Assembly (NCBI RefSeq): GCF_900070325.1
Contig: NZ_LN879430.1
Coordinates: 1,109,379 to 1,173,378 of the forward strand
Reading direction: 5' to 3'
DNA: 64,000 nt
Source of the DNA: Herbinix luporum
GTDB lineage: Bacteria; Bacillota; Clostridia; Lachnospirales; Lachnospiraceae
Position 1 is the first letter of the stretch, and every line of letters begins with the position of its first letter. The notes beneath the pieces are model-generated. The model saw only the letters and a list, made by a program, of their open reading frames with translations, did not search any database and was not told the DNA's origin. The position numbers and the translations under genes are program-made. This document shows positions 49,160 through 57,508 of the stretch, piece after piece.

Positions 49160-49442
49160 GACAAATTCCCCTATACAGATTATAAAGTATTGCATTATAC
49201 CACAAATCAAGGTCTGTATTTGTGCAGTGGCTTTATTTATATTTGCAGATATGTGGAATATGGTGGAACAACCTATGCTGTATTTAAATGATAATAAGTT
49301 TAGAAATCTATTGGCATTTATAGTACAGGTAGATAATTATAATTCGGAGGTTTTAATGCCTGCCTCTGTATTTTTTATACTACCGGTATTTTTATTTTAT
49401 TTGTTGTTTCATGATGAATTAAAAAGAGGATTTAAAATATAG
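49137..49442 (+). pseudogene. 3' fragment of a MalG-type sugar ABC transporter permease
   Basis: The frame is open from 49137 after a stop at 49134. The text LETNSPIQIIKYCIIPQIK matches the EAA-loop region (..GAS..QIF..I.LP..KP) of binding-protein-dependent permeases and is followed by two membrane helices and LPVFLFYLLFHDELKRGFKI, a typical MalG C-terminus. Only about the last 95 of about 280 residues remain; no binding protein, MalF or ATPase is nearby. It directly abuts the lipoprotein remnant, which shows a past deletion or fusion. Confidence 0.7.
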
Positions 49443-49667
49443 TTATTGATAAGAAATCTGATATAATATTTTATGGGAATTAAAGTAATAGAAGAATAAA
49501 ATTAAACATATTGCACAATAATTCTTCCTGTGACGGACACATGGTGTTGTAGGATAATACTTTTTTTGAATTTTATTGATATTTTTGTTGCAATTTAAAA
49601 AGTCTTATATTACAATGTAATACAAATTCTTAAATTAAGGAAAAATAACCATAAAGGAAGGTGCAAT
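49443..49667 (+). other. Non-coding gap between the decay island and the aminotransferase
   Basis: AT-rich, no gene. An extended -10 (TG at 49459-49460 plus TATAAT at 49462-49467) with no good -35 is seen at its start, and a short GACAC/GTGTT pairing near 49536 precedes a T-run; neither is firm. The aspC promoter is at its end. Confidence 0.5.
49588..49616 (+). promoter_or_regulatory. Sigma-A type promoter of the aminotransferase gene
   Basis: TTGCAA (49588-49593), 17-base spacer, TACAAT (49611-49616), 51 bases before the ATG. Confidence 0.8.
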
Positions 49668-50867
49668 ATGGCATTAACATTATCTAAGAAAGCTATGGCA
49701 GTAAAGCCATCATCTACATTAGCTATTACAGCAAAAGCTAAAGAAATGAAAGCAAATGGTATTGATGTTGTAGGATTTGGGGCGGGAGAACCTGATTTTA
49801 ATACTCCCGAGAATATATGTAATGCAGCCATTAATGCTTTAAATGAAGGTTATACAAAATATACACCGGCGGCAGGGAGTTTGGAACTTCGCAAGGCTAT
49901 ATGTGACAAATTTAAAAAATTCAATAATTTGAACTATGAAGCGGATCAAATTGTTGTCAGTAACGGTGGAAAGCATTCTTTAACCAATATTTTTACGGCA
50001 ATCTTAAATCCCGGTGACGAAGTTATAATCCCTACACCTTATTGGCTAAGTTATCCTGAGATTGTTAAATTGGCTGACGGTGTTCCCGTTTTTGTTAGGG
50101 CAGATAAGAGTCAAAATTATAAAATTACAGCTAAGCAGCTGGAAGAAGCATGTACAGATAAGACCAAGGCCTTAATTTTAAATTCCCCTAACAATCCATC
50201 CGGTATGGTATATACAAAAGAGGAACTAGAAGCAATAGCAGAAGTGGCTGTAAAAAAAGATTTTTATGTTGTATCCGATGAAATGTATGAGCATTTGGTT
50301 TATGGAGATGAAAAACATATTAGCATCGGCTCATTAAACCATGAAATATATAAACGTACTATAACCTGCAGCGGAGTTTCTAAGGGGTATTCGATGACAG
50401 GATGGAGAATTGGCTATACCGGCTCTTCAAAAGAAATTGCAAAACTTATGAGCAGTGTTCAAAGCCATCAAACATCCAATCCTAATTCTATTGCTCAAAA
50501 AGCTGCTTATGAAGCACTGGTGGGGCCACAAGATTCTGTCTATGCTATGAAAAGTGAATTTGAAAAGCGCAGGAACTATATGACAGAAAGAATAGCAGCT
50601 ATGAAACATATTTCTGCAGTAAGTCCCCAAGGAGCTTTTTATATGTTTGTAGATATAAGCCTTGCCTTAAGCAAAACCTACAAGGGGCAAAAGATAGAAA
50701 ATGTTAATAACTTTTCTAAAATACTCTTAGAAGATTATAAGGTGGCGGTTATTGCCTGTGATGATTTTGGTTTTGACGACCATATTCGTCTATCATATGC
50801 AATTTCCTTAGAACAGATTAAAAAAGGACTTGACCGGATCGAAGAATTTCTTGAAAATTTACAATAA
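49668..50867 (+). CDS. Class I/II pyridoxal-phosphate aminotransferase (aspartate aminotransferase type)
   Basis: A 399-residue fold-type I aminotransferase, subgroup I-gamma. Conserved parts: VVGFGAGEPDFNTPENI, YTPAAGSLELRKAI, NSPNNPSGMVY, VSDEMYEHLVY and the PLP Lys in CSGVSKGYSMTGWRIGY. Sequence closest to aspartate aminotransferases (AspB); the his cluster lacks hisC, but this enzyme is not of the HisC type. It is monocistronic, with its own promoter and terminator. Confidence 0.93.
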   Translation: MALTLSKKAMAVKPSSTLAITAKAKEMKANGIDVVGFGAGEPDFNTPENICNAAINALNEGYTKYTPAAGSLELRKAICDKFKKFNNLNYEADQIVVSNGGKHSLTNIFTAILNPGDEVIIPTPYWLSYPEIVKLADGVPVFVRADKSQNYKITAKQLEEACTDKTKALILNSPNNPSGMVYTKEELEAIAEVAVKKDFYVVSDEMYEHLVYGDEKHISIGSLNHEIYKRTITCSGVSKGYSMTGWRIGYTGSSKEIAKLMSSVQSHQTSNPNSIAQKAAYEALVGPQDSVYAMKSEFEKRRNYMTERIAAMKHISAVSPQGAFYMFVDISLALSKTYKGQKIENVNNFSKILLEDYKVAVIACDDFGFDDHIRLSYAISLEQIKKGLDRIEEFLENLQ

Positions 50868-50930
50868 TAGTATCATATAAGTAAATGAATATTTTAGTTA
50901 TGGTAAAAATAAAATAAGCAAAAAAATAAT

Positions 50931-50970
50931 GGTAGTGTTATAAAAAATGCTAAAACACTACCTATTTTTT
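50931..50970 (+). terminator. Intrinsic terminator after the aminotransferase gene
   Basis: GGTAGTGTT (50931-50939) and AACACTACC (50954-50962) form a perfect 9-bp stem with a 14-base loop, followed by TATTTTTT. Confidence 0.93.
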
Positions 50971-51040
50971 GTTTTTTATGTTATTATTCAAGATAGACAG
51001 ATTTATGATTAATGAAATAATCAGAAAGAGGTATGATTTA

Positions 51041-51844
51041 ATGTCATTGTTTGGATTTATCGGCGCCGGAAATATGGGTTTTGCTCTTATGAAGGCATGT
51101 GTAAAAAGTTTTGGACAAAATCAAATTGCTTATTATGACCTTTCTATGGAAAAATGTTCTTTTGTAAAAGAGCAGCTAAATATTTCAGCTGAAAATGATA
51201 ATATCTCTGTAGTTAATAAATGCAAATACTTGGTTCTTGCGGTAAAACCCCAGTTTTTACCTGAGGTTTTAGAAGAAATAAAGGAAGCTGTATCCGATCA
51301 TATAGTTATATCAATTGTAGCCGGAGTCAATATTAAAAGTATTAAATCTATCTTAGGTTCTGCTACAAGAATTGTCAGAGCCATGCCCAATACTCCGGCC
51401 ATGATTTCAAAAGGTTATACCGGAATATGTTTTAGTGAAGATAATTTCCATGATAGTGAAAAGGAATTAATATATAAATTTTTTAATGCCTTTGGAAAGT
51501 ACGATATTTTTAATGAGAAATTGATGAATGCCGTAACTTGTGCCAGTGGCAGTTCCCCTGCCTATGTATATACATTTATAGAAGCTTTAGCCGATAGTGT
51601 AGTTAGTCTTGGAATACCCAGGGACAAGGCCTATACTATGGTTTCACAAACCATATTAGGAGCTGCAGCCATGGTACTTGAGGGCGGACAACATCCGGCC
51701 CATTTAAAAGACCAGGTGTGTTCACCTGCAGGAACCACCATAGCCGGTATAAAAGCCTTAGAAGAGTTCGGCTTTCGTAATGCCATAATGAAGGCAACAG
51801 ATGCTTGTTATGAAAGAGCAGTAGAATTGACTGAAAAAAATTAA
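51041..51844 (+). CDS. proC: Pyrroline-5-carboxylate reductase
   Basis: A 267-residue NAD(P)H-dependent reductase that completes proline synthesis. N-terminal nucleotide-binding motif FGFIGAGNMGFALMKA, then VLAVKPQFLPEVL, RAMPNTPAMISKGYTG, and the C-terminal signature SGSSPAYVYTFIEALAD and DQVCSPAGTTIAGIKALEE. The ATG at 51041 follows AGAGGT; an earlier open stretch from 50969 begins in the terminator of the previous gene and is rejected. Confidence 0.97.
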   Translation: MSLFGFIGAGNMGFALMKACVKSFGQNQIAYYDLSMEKCSFVKEQLNISAENDNISVVNKCKYLVLAVKPQFLPEVLEEIKEAVSDHIVISIVAGVNIKSIKSILGSATRIVRAMPNTPAMISKGYTGICFSEDNFHDSEKELIYKFFNAFGKYDIFNEKLMNAVTCASGSSPAYVYTFIEALADSVVSLGIPRDKAYTMVSQTILGAAAMVLEGGQHPAHLKDQVCSPAGTTIAGIKALEEFGFRNAIMKATDACYERAVELTEKN

Positions 51845-51874
51845 GAAAATTGACGGATTAAATGAGGTGCAAAA

Positions 51875-52408
51875 GTGGAACAATATAAAAGAATCAAAAG
51901 AGAATTATCACATAAGGGCAATATAATAGATTTTTATAGTGATACTATTGAAATTAACCAAGGAAATCAAGTTGTTTTTGACTTTATAAATCACAAGGGA
52001 GCATCGGCAATGATACCGGTTGACCGGGAAGGAAAAATTCTAATGGTACGCCAGTATAGAAACGCCATAGACAGTTATACCCTTGAAATTCCAGCCGGTG
52101 GTCTTAATCCCGGTGAAGATAACCTTAGCTGCGCTATTAGAGAGTGCGAGGAAGAGACCGGCTATAGGCCTAATAATCCACAGCATTTGATAGATGTACA
52201 TACAACAGTGGCATTTTCCAACGAACTAATAAAAGTCTTTTATTCTAATGACTTAACCCCTAGTAAGCAAAATTTAGATGAAAATGAATTTGTATCAATA
52301 GAACGTTATTCCTTAGAGGAATTAATTTCAATGATATATGCAGGGAAGATTACAGATGCTAAGACAATTGCAGGACTCCTTGCCTATAATACTAAAATGA
52401 ATTTATAA
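51875..52408 (+). CDS. nudF: ADP-ribose pyrophosphatase (Nudix)
   Basis: A 177-residue Nudix hydrolase of the ADP-sugar type. The Nudix box GX5EX7REUXEEXGU is met by GGLNPGED...RECEEETGY at about residues 73-95, preceded by QYRNAIDSYTLEIPAGG. It cleaves ADP-ribose to AMP and ribose-5-phosphate. Start is GTG at 51875 after GAGGTGC. The gene order nudF-spoIIM-xerD matches Bacillus. Confidence 0.92.
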   Translation: MEQYKRIKRELSHKGNIIDFYSDTIEINQGNQVVFDFINHKGASAMIPVDREGKILMVRQYRNAIDSYTLEIPAGGLNPGEDNLSCAIRECEEETGYRPNNPQHLIDVHTTVAFSNELIKVFYSNDLTPSKQNLDENEFVSIERYSLEELISMIYAGKITDAKTIAGLLAYNTKMNL

Positions 52409-52488
52409 AGCTTGTTCTATTTAAAAAATCCTGTCATATCTATAGTTGATATAAGAAGTTTTTATATTAGATAAGGCGGGATGAGATT

Positions 52489-53103
52489 ATGAAGCATATT
52501 AAAATAAGAGTACAAAGCATGAGTCTGATTCAGATTTCAATCCTCCTCATGATTTTAGGAGTGTTTTTTGGTGTATTCTTCGCTAATATATTTCAATCTA
52601 GCTATTATGATCGGATGATGAACTACCATAATCTTGTTTTTACTGAAATAGTAAGAGAGGATATTGATTATACAGGATTATTCCTATATGTTCTAAATAA
52701 AAACTTTAAAGAATTTATTGTATTTTGGCTAATTTCCATTACTATTTTAGGAATACCATATATGATTTTTAAACTACTAACCTTAGGATTTTCTATGGGA
52801 TTTTTCATATCGGCAATAGCTATGCAATATGGGTTTAAAGGAATATTATTGATTTTGTCTTATGGATTTCCCCATGGACTTATTTATATTCCTTTGATTA
52901 TCTTGTGTTTATATAAGGGCTATAGCCTATGTGTGTCAATATATTATGATAAAAGAAACTATGCTGGAACAATCATGGAACATATAAAATCCAATATTTT
53001 TGTATTGATCTTTCTGGCAGTTCTTCTTTTACTGGGAAGTTTTTTAGAAGCATATGTGGGCTCATTTTTCCTGAAAAAAACTCTTGTTTTTTACATAAAT
53101 TAA
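52489..53103 (+). CDS. spoIIM: Stage II sporulation protein M (SpoIIM)
   Basis: A 204-residue membrane protein with about five membrane helices (for example ISILLMILGVFFGVFFANIF and FIVFWLISITILGIPYMIF) and the family stretch LLILSYGFPHGLIYIPLII. In Bacillus it recruits SpoIIP and SpoIID to the septum during engulfment. SpoIIP is at 3478. The ATG follows AAGGCGGGA. Expression under sigma-E is expected from the family; I could not identify the promoter with confidence. Confidence 0.93.
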   Translation: MKHIKIRVQSMSLIQISILLMILGVFFGVFFANIFQSSYYDRMMNYHNLVFTEIVREDIDYTGLFLYVLNKNFKEFIVFWLISITILGIPYMIFKLLTLGFSMGFFISAIAMQYGFKGILLILSYGFPHGLIYIPLIILCLYKGYSLCVSIYYDKRNYAGTIMEHIKSNIFVLIFLAVLLLLGSFLEAYVGSFFLKKTLVFYIN

Positions 53104-53154
53104 ATATCTGTTATATCAGTTATTTTTATAAAGAAGCAAATGAGGAGGTTTGGA

Positions 53155-54030
53155 ATGAAGCAACAGATTGAGGATTTTATCAGCTATCTTCAGGAAGTGA
53201 AGCAGGCTTCACAAAACACAATCAGAGCTTATCAGAATGACTTAAAAAAATTAGAATCCTATCTTAGTCAGCAGGGGATTCAAACAGCTTCAAAAATCAC
53301 AGAGACAAGCTTAAATTCCTATGTACTATATCTAGAAAAAGACGGTATGTCCCCGGCTTCTGTTTCAAGGCATATTGCTTCCATGAAGGCATTTTTATTA
53401 TTCCTTCTAAAAAGAGGCCTTATTAGCGGAGACCCTTCCGAAAATATTAAAGCACCCAAGGTTGTAAAAAAGCCCCCACAGATATTAGAGGAAGATAAGA
53501 TAATGGCCTTGTTAAACCAACCGGATCTTTCTTGTAGCAAGGGTATCCGGGATAAAGCCATGTTGGAGTTATTATATGCAACCGGAATGAAGGTATCAGA
53601 ATTAATTAATGTAAAAGTATCCGATGTAAATTTATCAGGCAAATATATTACTTGTGGGGAAAAACAGGAGAGAAGTATCCCTTTTGGGGAGGCGGCAAAA
53701 AAAGCACTTAGAGACTATTTAGATATCAGAGAAACGGTATTTGATAGAAAGAATAATGAATATCTGTTTTTAAACAGTCAAGGGAAACAATTAAGCAGGC
53801 AGGGATTTTGGAAAATACTAAAAGGATATGCAAAAGAGACCGGAATAAGAGATATTAATCCTAATATGATTCGCCATTCCTTTGCAGCCCATATGATAGA
53901 TAATGGTGCCGACATCGGTGTGGTACAAAAATTTTTGGGTCATACGGATATCAGTACTACACAATTGTATCTTTCACATAATTATCATAATAGCCGTGAA
54001 GTTTATGCCAATTCCCATCCAAGGGCATAA
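53155..54030 (+). CDS. XerD/RipX-like tyrosine recombinase with changed catalytic residues
   Basis: A 291-residue protein in the RipX/XerD position after spoIIM. The N-terminal core-binding domain (residues 1-100) and the C-terminal catalytic domain are full length. Compared by eye with E. coli XerD (ATGLR, HVLR, LGH, IY), the first catalytic Arg is Lys146 (ATGMKVSEL), the His of HxxR is Asn237 (NPNMIRHSF), while Arg240, His263 (FLGHTDIS) and the nucleophile Tyr272 (TTQLY) remain. The beta-hairpin Lys region (CGEKQER) is two residues shorter. A lineage XerD with altered chemistry, or one that relies on a partner XerC, are both possible. The ATG follows GAGGAGG. Confidence 0.85.
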   Translation: MKQQIEDFISYLQEVKQASQNTIRAYQNDLKKLESYLSQQGIQTASKITETSLNSYVLYLEKDGMSPASVSRHIASMKAFLLFLLKRGLISGDPSENIKAPKVVKKPPQILEEDKIMALLNQPDLSCSKGIRDKAMLELLYATGMKVSELINVKVSDVNLSGKYITCGEKQERSIPFGEAAKKALRDYLDIRETVFDRKNNEYLFLNSQGKQLSRQGFWKILKGYAKETGIRDINPNMIRHSFAAHMIDNGADIGVVQKFLGHTDISTTQLYLSHNYHNSREVYANSHPRA

Positions 54031-54236
54031 TTCCATACAAGATATAATCCCATGTAGGTCATGGTATCATATAAGGGCATAACCCAACAAATAGTATAGG
54101 TTCAATGTAAAACATAATCTAATACAAAACATAACTTTTATTATATACTGATTTATGATATGAATTAGTACATAATTTAATAAAGCTTTATAAAAGGAAA
54201 AGTGTTAGGCACCAAATTTGGTGCCTAACGCTTTTT
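54031..54236 (+). other. Non-coding gap between xerD-like gene and aroF-type gene
   Basis: About 170 bases of AT-rich sequence with loosely repeated phrases (ATACAAGATATAAT, ATACAAAACATAA) but no gene, then the palindromic terminator at 54202. Confidence 0.5.
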
Positions 54237-54238
54237 TT
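54202..54238. terminator. Bidirectional palindromic terminator
   Basis: GTGTTAGGCACCAA (54202-54215 with G-T ends) pairs with TTGGTGCCTAACGC; the centre AAATTT makes it nearly loop-free. + strand is followed by TTTTTTT, minus strand by CTTTTCCTTTT, so it can end both the xerD-like gene and the DAHP synthase gene. The GTTAGGCACC core looks like REP-type palindromes. Confidence 0.9.
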
Positions 54239-55265
54239 ACAGTCCATCTGCAATAGTATATATTAACTTCTCTGATTCTTCCCATCCAAGACATGGATCT
54301 GTAATAGACTTTCCATATACATGGCCTGATACTTTCTGATTGCCGCTTTCTATATAACTTTCTATCATAACTCCTTTAACAAGTTTAGCAATATCAGGGC
54401 TTATTCTTCGGCTATGGAGTACTTCCTTAACTATTCGGGGTTGCTCTGCATAATTTTTATTAGAATTAGCATGGTTGGCATCCACAATTGTAGCAGGATA
54501 TTTCAAGTTTCTTTCCTCATACATATTATATAAGCGTATAAGATCTTCATAATGATAATTAGGTATGGATTGACCATGCTTATTAACGGCTCCTCTTAGG
54601 ATGGTATGGGCAAGGGGATTGCCGGAGGTTTTTACTTCCCATTTTCTATATAAAAAGGTATGACTGGCTTGAGCTGCTACTACTGAATTTAACATAACAG
54701 AAAAATCGCCGCTGGTGGGATTCTTCATACCGGCAGGTACGTCCATGCCGCTGATAGTTAGTCTATGCTGCTGATTTTCTACGGAACGGGCACCGACAGC
54801 TACGTAGGATAGCACATCTTTTACATAAGGCCAGTTTTCGGGATAAAGCATTTCGTCCGCCACCGTAAGTCCTGATTCGGCAATTGCTCTAAGATGCATC
54901 TTTCTCATGGCAATTAGGCCTTCCTGCAAATCAGGCTCTTTCTCAGGATCCGGCTGGTGTACGATTCCTTTATAACCTTCCCCTGTAGTCCTAGGCTTAT
55001 TGGTATATAGCCTTGGTATAATGATTATCTTATCTTTAACTTTTTCCTGCACCCTAGCCAGCCTTGATATATAATCACAAACGGCATCTTCGTGATCTGC
55101 AGAGCAGGGGCCTATAATAACCAGAAACTTGTCAGATTTACCTGTAATAATATCTTTAATTTCTTTATCCCTTTCATTCTTTAAAATTACGTCCTTAGCC
55201 GGTAAGGGATAAGCTTTTAATAATTCTTCCGGTGATATAACCTGTCTTATAAATTCAAAGCTCAT
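54237..55265 (-). CDS. 3-deoxy-7-phosphoheptulonate synthase (DAHP synthase, class I alpha)
   Basis: A 342-residue enzyme of the AroF/AroG/AroH type that condenses PEP and erythrose-4-phosphate in the shikimate pathway. Visible are FLVIIGPCSADHEDA, IPRLYTNKPRTTGEGYKG, VGARSVENQQHR, and IVDANHANSNK with GVMIESYIESGNQ. The gene stands alone on the minus strand, with its own promoter. ATG follows AAGGGAG on the minus strand. Feedback type (Phe, Tyr or Trp) cannot be assigned. Confidence 0.95.
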   Translation of the reverse strand: MSFEFIRQVISPEELLKAYPLPAKDVILKNERDKEIKDIITGKSDKFLVIIGPCSADHEDAVCDYISRLARVQEKVKDKIIIIPRLYTNKPRTTGEGYKGIVHQPDPEKEPDLQEGLIAMRKMHLRAIAESGLTVADEMLYPENWPYVKDVLSYVAVGARSVENQQHRLTISGMDVPAGMKNPTSGDFSVMLNSVVAAQASHTFLYRKWEVKTSGNPLAHTILRGAVNKHGQSIPNYHYEDLIRLYNMYEERNLKYPATIVDANHANSNKNYAEQPRIVKEVLHSRRISPDIAKLVKGVMIESYIESGNQKVSGHVYGKSITDPCLGWEESEKLIYTIADGL

Positions 55266-55295
55266 AGCAACACTCCCTTCTTGATATTGAGTTTC

Positions 55296-55324
55296 ATTTT
55301 ATATTTTTTTATATAGATAGTCAA
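55296..55324 (-). promoter_or_regulatory. Sigma-A type promoter of the DAHP synthase gene
   Basis: On the minus strand TTGACT (55324-55319), 17-base spacer, TAAAAT (55301-55296), about 30 bases before the ATG. Confidence 0.85.
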
Positions 55325-55391
55325 TCTGTAATTCTAATTTCATACATATTATTCATATTTATTAGAAAAATATAGGATTTTTCATTAAAAA

Positions 55392-55400
55392 TGATATAAT
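55392..55400 (+). promoter_or_regulatory. Extended -10 promoter of the pyrimidine-nucleoside phosphorylase gene
   Basis: TGATATAAT (TG, one base, TATAAT at 55395-55400). No good -35 lies at the right distance, as is common for extended -10 promoters. The start would be about 65 bases before the ATG. Confidence 0.6.
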
Positions 55401-55471
55401 AGTTATATAGGCAGATGAAATATCTGTATTAATATTATGTTCCAAAAGAGAAAAAATAGGAGTGAAGCCCC

Positions 55472-56797
55472 ATGCAAATGTATGATTTAATTAACAAAAA
55501 GAAAAATAAAGAAGTACTAACTAAAGAAGAAATTGAATTTATTGTTAATGGCTACACCAAAGGATCAATCCCTGATTATCAAATGTCCGCATTTTTAATG
55601 GCTGTATGTTTAAATAAAATGAACCATGAAGAAACAGCACATTTTACCATGGCTATGGCTAACAGCGGTGATATACTGGACTTATCGAAAGTCCATGGAG
55701 TTAAGGTAGACAAACACAGTACCGGGGGAGTGGGAGATAAGACCTCTCTTGTACTTAGTCCTATGGTTGCTGCTTTAGGAATTCCTGTTGCTAAAATGTC
55801 CGGAAGAGGACTGGGACATACGGGAGGAACCGTAGATAAGCTTGAAAGTTTTCCCGGTTTTTCAACTGAAATTTCCTCCGAACAGTTTATTGAGAACATA
55901 AATAAAATTAAGCTTGCTATAGTAGGTCAAACTGCAAATCTGGCTCCGGCCGATAAGAAAATATATGCCTTAAGGGATGTTACGGCAACCGTAGATAATA
56001 TCTCCTTAATAGCCTCTAGTATTATGAGTAAGAAGATAGCTTCCGGATCCGATGTTATTGTTCTAGATGTAAAGACGGGAAGCGGTGCCTTTATGAAAAA
56101 ATATGAGGATGCCTTGGCTTTGGCAAAAGAAATGGTTGAAATCGGAACAAGGGCAGGTAAAACCACATATGCTCTTATAACCGATATGAACCAACCTCTA
56201 GGAAGGGCCATCGGAAATGCAATTGAAGTTAAGGAAGCCATAGAAACCTTATCAGGTAATGGACCTAAAGATTTGCTTGAAGTAAGCCTTACCCTTGCTT
56301 CCTATATGGTTCTTGGTGCCGGAAAGGCAAAAACTTTTGAGGAAGCGAAAAAAATCTTGCAAGGTACTATAGAAAGCAAGAGTGCTTTAGATAAAATGGC
56401 TGAGTTTATCAGGGCCCAAGGGGGAGACAGTGAATTTGTTTATAATCCGGAATTATTAAAGACTGCTTCCATTTGCTATGATGTTAAAGCACCTTGTGAT
56501 GGCTATGTGAAGGAAATCTTGACAGATGAAATAGGAATGGCTTCTTTAGTATTAGGTGGTGGAAGAGTAACAAAAGACAGCAAGATTGATTTAAGTGTAG
56601 GTATTATAATTCACAAAAAACTGGGAGATAAGGTTACAAAGAATGAGCCCCTTGCCACCTTGTATGCCAATGATGATGACAAGAGAAAGGAAGCCAAAAA
56701 GAGGATAATTGGTGCCTATGTTATTAGTAAAGAAGAGGTTGAGCGTCCTCCATATATCTATAGCATTGTAACAAAGGATGGAGTAAAGCGTGCATAA
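55472..56797 (+). CDS. pdp: Pyrimidine-nucleoside (thymidine/uridine) phosphorylase
   Basis: A 441-residue dimeric phosphorylase of the thymidine phosphorylase family. Landmarks: GSIPDYQMSAFLMAVCLNKM, VDKHSTGGVGDKTSLVLSP, KMSGRGLGHTGGTVDKLESF, ASSIMSKKIASGSDVIVLDVKTGSGAFMK. Phosphorolysis of uridine, deoxyuridine and thymidine gives base plus sugar phosphate. The ATG follows AGGAGTGAAGCCCC; a second ATG at 55478 is possible. Position between xerD and dacF parallels the drm-pupG-dacF region of Bacillus. Confidence 0.95.
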   Translation: MQMYDLINKKKNKEVLTKEEIEFIVNGYTKGSIPDYQMSAFLMAVCLNKMNHEETAHFTMAMANSGDILDLSKVHGVKVDKHSTGGVGDKTSLVLSPMVAALGIPVAKMSGRGLGHTGGTVDKLESFPGFSTEISSEQFIENINKIKLAIVGQTANLAPADKKIYALRDVTATVDNISLIASSIMSKKIASGSDVIVLDVKTGSGAFMKKYEDALALAKEMVEIGTRAGKTTYALITDMNQPLGRAIGNAIEVKEAIETLSGNGPKDLLEVSLTLASYMVLGAGKAKTFEEAKKILQGTIESKSALDKMAEFIRAQGGDSEFVYNPELLKTASICYDVKAPCDGYVKEILTDEIGMASLVLGGGRVTKDSKIDLSVGIIIHKKLGDKVTKNEPLATLYANDDDKRKEAKKRIIGAYVISKEEVERPPYIYSIVTKDGVKRA

Positions 56798-56811
56798 TGC
56801 ACGCTTTTTTT
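56785..56811 (+). terminator. Intrinsic terminator overlapping the phosphorylase stop
   Basis: AAAGCGTGCAT (56785-56795) and ATGCACGCTTT (56797-56807) pair across a one-base centre at the TAA stop, then TTTT. Confidence 0.9.
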
Positions 56812-56865
56812 CATGTAATTAAATACCTATAAATTAAATATTTATATCATATAAGGGAGGTCTGT

Positions 56866-57414
56866 ATGAAAATATCAAAAAGCTTATATAAAGGTATTTC
56901 AATTACATTGATACTTTTTATAATAATACTTTCTTTGTATAGAAACACCGGCTTGTTTTACCGTAAGAAGATAATACTCCCCTTTAGCCTCCATCTAAAT
57001 AGGCAGGATCTTATATTGATTAAAGGAGAGGAATTTAGATTATTCGTTTATGGTATAAACAAAAGGGTATCATACCGTTCAACCAATATTAGGGTAGCCG
57101 GAGTGGATTTTTTAGGTAGAGTTTTTGCCTATAGAACCGGAAAAACCTATATAATAGCAAAGGTTTCCGGCAAAAAGCTTAAATGTCGAGTCAGGGTTAT
57201 AGATCTTAATAAGAAACATCTAAAATTATCGGTGGGAGAAACTTATCGATTAAAAGTAAAAGGAATTACAGATTTTGCCCGATATAAAAGCAGCAATCCC
57301 AAAGTGGCAAAAGTAAATATCTTTGGAAAAATAAAGGCAAAAAAACCCGGAAAAACCACTATAACTGTATATATTAAAGGAAAAGTTCTTAAATGCAAGG
57401 TGACAGTAGAATAA
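56866..57414 (+). CDS. Small membrane-anchored protein with two Ig-like (BIG2-type) domains
   Basis: A 182-residue basic protein. Residues 10-28 are a membrane segment (ITLILFIIILSLY). Two repeats of about 65 residues follow (46-112 and 116-182), each with the BIG2 pattern L-G-E-x-R/Y, SSNP-type turn (YRSTNIRVAGVDFLGRV and YKSSNPKVAKVNIFGKI), then G-K-T/T-T and K-L/V-L-K-C-K/R-V. Each repeat keeps one Cys (KLKCRV, VLKCKV). By family these are extracellular beta-sandwich domains used in surface proteins; no enzymatic part is present. The ATG follows AAGGGAGG. I do not recognise a specific function. Confidence 0.7.
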   Translation: MKISKSLYKGISITLILFIIILSLYRNTGLFYRKKIILPFSLHLNRQDLILIKGEEFRLFVYGINKRVSYRSTNIRVAGVDFLGRVFAYRTGKTYIIAKVSGKKLKCRVRVIDLNKKHLKLSVGETYRLKVKGITDFARYKSSNPKVAKVNIFGKIKAKKPGKTTITVYIKGKVLKCKVTVE

Positions 57415-57508
57415 ATGAATATTTTCAAGACAAATTTATACTTGTATAGGTCTAAAATGATAGGGCATGGATTAAAATATTAGTAAAAGAATTATAGTGG
57501 AGTTTGTT

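Noticed and set aside
49016..49210. Minus-strand open frame in the decay island
   Set aside because: No ribosome-binding site, Ile-rich product of AT-rich DNA; the + strand remnants match known families better.
53155..54030. Integrase of a prophage or integrative element
   Set aside because: Position after nudF-spoIIM matches chromosomal ripX/xerD, and no phage genes, tRNA or attachment repeats were seen nearby.
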